Origin: Deltaproteobacteria bacterium
GTDB lineage: Bacteria > Desulfobacterota > Desulfobacteria > Desulfobacterales > Desulfosarcinaceae
NCBI GenBank assembly: GCA_021824175.1
Contig: JAKALP010000007.1
Span: 186,001 to 250,000, forward strand
DNA length: 64,000 nt
Direction: 5' to 3'
The notes below the pieces were generated by a model that saw only the letters and a list, made by a program, of their open reading frames with translations, was not told the origin of the DNA and ran no database searches. Shown piece by piece: positions 62,823-64,000 of the stretch. Within the stretch, counting starts at the first letter, position 1. Each line of letters opens with the position of its first letter. The position numbers were made by a program, and so were the translations under genes.

Positions 62823-63161
62823 AAGTAAATCGGGAAGGCGGCCTTATTTTTCCTGCCAACTTTACATTAGTCCATTGCCAGAATCACTAACTTGAGAAAA
62901 AGCAATAAAACATCGAACTTCGAACGTTGAACATCGAATTTCGAACTTCGAATATGGTTGTCGCTTCGCTCCCCTTTTTTAATTTGGAATGACCTATCCA
63001 GGGTAGGCTGGGCATTGTAGCAATAATGGCCGCCGAAGGCGTACCTCATTCAACGTTCAGCGTTGGACGTTCGATGTTCGACGTTCATACGCATACTCCG
63101 CCTTTGAAGTTAACCGTATTGCCGAGAAAGTATTCATCAGTCAATCCACCCAATTACTACT
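62823..63161. repeat. Gap with TCGAACTTCGAACGTTGAAC inverted blocks
   Basis: ACATCGAACTTCGAACGTTG (62908-62957) faces TTCAACGTTCAGCGTTGGAC (63048-63091). Between them lie ordinary bases. No gene was seen. Confidence 0.8.
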
Positions 63162-63845
63162 CTACTCATTGGCCCGCCCCATACGATACGCGACAATAGT
63201 ACTGTTGCTTTCATTGATCAGTAACGTCATGTGGATGGATTTGAGGTAGTACATTTTGTGAATTTTAGGGTCTTCCTTGCCACGATAGGGGACCTCTTCC
63301 AGATCACCAAATTTATTGCGCCAGAATTGCGGGTCCCAGGTATGGCCGGGCGCTACATTCTCCACCACCCAGCGCAATCCCTCCGATCCGACGCCACTGT
63401 TGGAATTGCCCGCATCGGGAATTGAAAAGGAAACGGAGGCAATGCCCTTGATGTTGGTGTCTATTTTAGTCTCAGTGGTGATGGCCGTGTTGTCCGGCCA
63501 CATATAGTTGTAAAACACCTCGATATCGTAATTGCCATTGGGCAGCTTGAAACCTCTGGGTTCAGCGGTTTTACAGCCGTCAATGGTAAACCGGCCCTTG
63601 CCATTCAAGGCGTTAAATCGAATGAACCCCGTTCCGATAAAAGAATCATCGGGCTTTGGGGGTTTGAATACCAGCCGGGCGCTGAGAATGATGGCGCCGG
63701 GAATATTGGTTTCGATTTCGGCATCAACGACAAACCCCTTGATCTCCTTGGGTTCCACTTTGATCCAATATTCCACGGCCATCGCCTGCGATGCCATCAC
63801 CGCGATGGAAAAAAGCAAACTAATAATCCCGATAACCGAGCGCAT
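63162..63845 (-). CDS. Exported protein of unknown function
   Basis: 227 residues. Cleavable signal peptide (MRSVIGIISLLFSIAVMASQAMA). The mature part is beta-rich; it has a single cysteine (DGCKTAEPRG) and tryptophan-rich end segments (LRWVVENV, TWDPQFW). Ribosome-binding site GAGGAGG before the ATG at 63845. I do not recognise the family. It is presumably periplasmic. Confidence 0.8.
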   Translation of the reverse strand: MRSVIGIISLLFSIAVMASQAMAVEYWIKVEPKEIKGFVVDAEIETNIPGAIILSARLVFKPPKPDDSFIGTGFIRFNALNGKGRFTIDGCKTAEPRGFKLPNGNYDIEVFYNYMWPDNTAITTETKIDTNIKGIASVSFSIPDAGNSNSGVGSEGLRWVVENVAPGHTWDPQFWRNKFGDLEEVPYRGKEDPKIHKMYYLKSIHMTLLINESNSTIVAYRMGRANE

Positions 63846-64000
63846 GGGTGAATATCCTCCTCAACAGATGGAACAGTCGGCTCATGATCGCTGTGCATTC
63901 GAAATGGTCGTGCCTTCACCGTTGTGCTTGTGGTCGAATGAGCTCAGTGCCCTTGAAGCCTGGTGGTGGCTGTACCCCGTAACTTGTCTTTTCTGGACAA
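63846..64000. other. Window end, no gene seen
   Basis: 155 bp upstream of the exported protein. No open frame or clear promoter was recognised. Confidence 0.4.

Overview
The window looks like a chromosomal segment of a Gram-negative, flagellated, anaerobic or microaerophilic bacterium, most likely a deltaproteobacterial-type organism (Desulfobacterota or a relative). This is inferred from gene content, not from any database match: rubredoxin, multiheme c-type cytochromes with a porin, NosL and SafE-like proteins, many multi-PAS histidine kinases, SPOR-domain proteins, GatCA, and GC-rich coding sequence separated by gaps full of short inverted repeats. No rRNA, tRNA, prophage, insertion sequence or CRISPR array was seen.

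Layout. 1-7.2 kb: a partial PAS histidine kinase, a ClC chloride channel with an HTH-EIIA(Ntr) gene upstream, rubredoxin, and a haem-motif (CxxCH) hybrid kinase. 7.5-10.1 kb: a redox/metal module (polytopic CPWC membrane protein, NosL, SafE-like membrane protein). 10.3-12.5 kb: shikimate genes (DAHP synthase, aroB). 12.9-17.9 kb: a 1639-residue Ser/Thr kinase-ATPase-GAF-GGDEF protein. 18.2-38.9 kb: a chemosensory cluster on the minus strand (cheR, cheY, cheB, stand-alone receivers, a histidine kinase, cheD, cheA, a STAS protein, cheW, three transmembrane chemoreceptors and one soluble receptor-like protein), interrupted by a PIN/ribbon-helix-helix toxin-antitoxin pair on the plus strand. 39.1-44.9 kb: two multi-PAS hybrid kinases with a broken PAS fragment between them. 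45.3-49.3 kb: a porin plus two multiheme cytochromes, resembling a trans-outer-membrane electron conduit. 49.5-55.1 kb: gatA, a Cys-rich protein, gatC, a SPOR protein and argS. 55.4-64 kb: a HAD phosphatase, an orphan VapB-type antitoxin, a condensation-fold protein, engB-era, an ATP-grasp enzyme, an HNH protein overlapping a response-regulator/histidine-kinase gene, and an exported protein.

The most striking gene is at 36189-38942: a complete alpha-carbonic anhydrase fused to a membrane chemoreceptor. It has its own sigma-28 (FliA)-like promoter, back to back with one for the adjacent multi-PAS kinase. Matching promoters (TAAA-type -35, 15-16 bp, GCCGATAA-type -10) precede cheY-cheR, the soluble receptor operon, the giant kinase-GGDEF gene and the kinase at the window start. 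This suggests a flagellar-class regulon that ties motility, CO2/bicarbonate-related sensing, zinc/redox sensing and c-di-GMP signalling together.

Almost every intergenic gap carries one of several families of short inverted repeats, including seven copies of a TACGAG-hexamer palindrome. These families are not explained by any gene seen here.
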